From NCBI GenBank assembly GCA_004555535.1, contig SFHU01000073.1:1-14279 (forward strand): a stretch of DNA of 14,279 nucleotides. Direction: 5' to 3'. The stretch comes from Clostridiales bacterium (GTDB lineage: Bacteria > Bacillota > Clostridia > Christensenellales > Aristaeellaceae). The position numbers and the translations under genes are program-made. Of this stretch, positions 13,224-14,279 are shown piece after piece (position 1 is the first letter of the stretch; the number at the start of each line of letters is the position of its first letter). The notes beneath the pieces are model-generated. The model saw nothing but the letters and a program-made list of their open reading frames with translations. It had not been told where the DNA came from and did no database searches.

Positions 13224-13955
13224 ATGGAGACAATCTTCAGCGCGAAGGCGTGGGCGACGGTATGGCAATACCGCGGCACCTTCCTCAACGGCTTTTTCAA
13301 CACGCTTCAAAGCGCTGTGGTCGGCCTGATCATCGCGCTGGTGATCGGCTTTGCGCTGGGCCTGATGGCGACCAGCGGCAAGCGCCCGCTCCAGGTCTTC
13401 GCCCGGATCTATGTCGAGTTCTTTCAGAATACCCCGCTGATCCTGCAGGTCTGCTTCCTGTATTATGCGCTCGCGTATTCGGGCATCAAGATCAGGGTCG
13501 TCGTCATCGGCTTCATCTCGCTGGGCCTGTATACGGGCGCCTATGTCGGCGAGGTCGTGCGCGCGGGCATCACGTCGATCCCGTTCGGCCAGTTCGACGC
13601 GGCGCGCTCGCAGGGCTTTGGGTACTTTGACACCATGCGCCTGGTCATCCTGCCCCAGACGATCAAGATCATCCTGCCGCCGCTGGTCAACCAGATGATC
13701 AACCTGATCAAGAATACCTCCTGCCTGTACATCATCGGCGGCGCGGACCTCATCGCCACGACCTACAATTTCGTCACAGGCGAGAGCACCGGCGGCGCGT
13801 ACGGCCCGGCGTACCTCGTCGGCGGCATGATGTTCTTCTGCGTCTGCTACCCGCTGTCGATGATGGCGGGGCGCTGGGAGCGCAGGCTCAAGGAGCGCGA
13901 CCGCGTGACCGTCACCCCGGCGGAGACGGATGATGCAAAGGAGGCGACGGCGTAA
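13224..13955 (+). CDS. amino-acid ABC transporter permease 1
   Basis: This 243-aa inner-membrane protein has about five helices and the HisM/GlnP fold. FFQNTPLILQ (66-75) is the typical motif of the family. The EAA loop FDAARSQGFGYFDTMRLVILPQ (124-145), which docks on the ATPase, is intact. A polar tail (about 218-243) is cytoplasmic. The start at 13224 has a modest GAGG SD. It pairs with the second permease, whose ATG overlaps its TAA by one base, to form the transmembrane channel. Confidence 0.95.
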   Translation: METIFSAKAWATVWQYRGTFLNGFFNTLQSAVVGLIIALVIGFALGLMATSGKRPLQVFARIYVEFFQNTPLILQVCFLYYALAYSGIKIRVVVIGFISLGLYTGAYVGEVVRAGITSIPFGQFDAARSQGFGYFDTMRLVILPQTIKIILPPLVNQMINLIKNTSCLYIIGGADLIATTYNFVTGESTGGAYGPAYLVGGMMFFCVCYPLSMMAGRWERRLKERDRVTVTPAETDDAKEATA

Positions 13956-14279
13956 TGGATTCGTTCATGACCGATCTGCAGGGCAGCCTCGGCATCCTCA
14001 AGAACCCGGAGGTCATCAGCTATCTGCTCAAGGGCATGCTCTTCACGCTGGGCATCTCCCTCATTGCCATCGTCATCAGCGTCGCCGTGGGCGCCGTGCT
14101 GGCGCTCGTGCGCAACTACTGCACGCGCGGCGCCTCGAAGATCCTGGGCAAGCTCGCGGCGTTCTATATCGAGCTCTTTCGCAATACGCCGCTGATGCTC
14201 TGGATGTTCATCTGTTTCGTCATGTGCCCCGCGCCGGCGATCTCCAAGCAGCTTGCGTCCCTGCTGGGCTTCACCTCGA
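13955..14279 (+). CDS. amino-acid ABC transporter permease 2 (partial, runs off the window)
   Basis: The gene begins MDSFMTDLQGSLGIL at a TAATG overlap with permease 1 and has SD GGAGG (13940-13944). The 108 codons present contain two hydrophobic helices and the ELFRNTPLMLWMF motif that corresponds to FFQNTPLILQ in permease 1. The EAA loop is expected beyond the window. It completes the transporter as the second half of the channel. Confidence 0.93.
   Translation, partial: MDSFMTDLQGSLGILKNPEVISYLLKGMLFTLGISLIAIVISVAVGAVLALVRNYCTRGASKILGKLAAFYIELFRNTPLMLWMFICFVMCPAPAISKQLASLLGFTS

Overview
The window looks like a chromosomal piece of a G+C-rich (roughly 60-65 % by eye) member of the Bacillota, probably a gut-type Clostridia lineage. 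This rests on four things: a Firmicutes-style rplU-prp-rpmA operon whose L27 carries a Prp-cleavable N-terminal extension, strong AGGAGG ribosome binding sites, near-consensus sigma-A promoters, and FeoB followed by a small Cys-rich membrane protein. The lineage is inferred from gene content only. I see no phage, transposase, integrase, CRISPR array, tRNA or rRNA.

Layout. (1) 79-1192: promoter, structured leader, rplU, prp, rpmA and terminator. (2) 1223-1466: first copy of a non-coding repeat with hairpins. (3) 1567-2979: a CPA2-type cation/proton antiporter with its own extended -10 promoter and a terminator shared with the convergent feo operon. (4) 2987-5628, minus strand: a FeoA-FeoB fusion and a 50-aa FeoB-associated Cys-rich membrane protein with a GTG start, behind a promoter covered by a DtxR/IdeR-like palindrome. 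(5) 5689-8317, plus strand: consensus promoter, long foldable leader, a GT-C-like polytopic membrane protein and a DUF1836 protein overlapping it by 4 nt. (6) 8419-9255: a zinc-ribbon/TM/peptidoglycan-binding protein. (7) 9260-9495: second copy of the repeat, inverted relative to the first. (8) 9549-11259: secreted L,D-transpeptidase. (9) 11371-14279: ATPase, solute-binding protein, permease and permease (cut by the window edge) of a PEB1/Glu-type acidic amino-acid ABC transporter.

How the parts work together. The ribosomal operon pairs L27 with the protease that matures it. The feo cluster is a ferrous-iron importer apparently controlled by a DtxR-family repressor. Two separate genes (8480-9202 and 9549-11165) act at the cell wall. 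The ABC operon resembles Campylobacter pebC-peb1A and Corynebacterium gluABCD in gene order, with a hairpin terminator between the binding protein and the first permease that could set their expression ratio.

The signals least explained by known genes are the inverted repeat pair, whose hairpin stems differ in sequence but stay paired, and the 5' leader of the membrane-protein operon. No clearly new defence or mobile system is visible; most of the window is ordinary core and transport biology.
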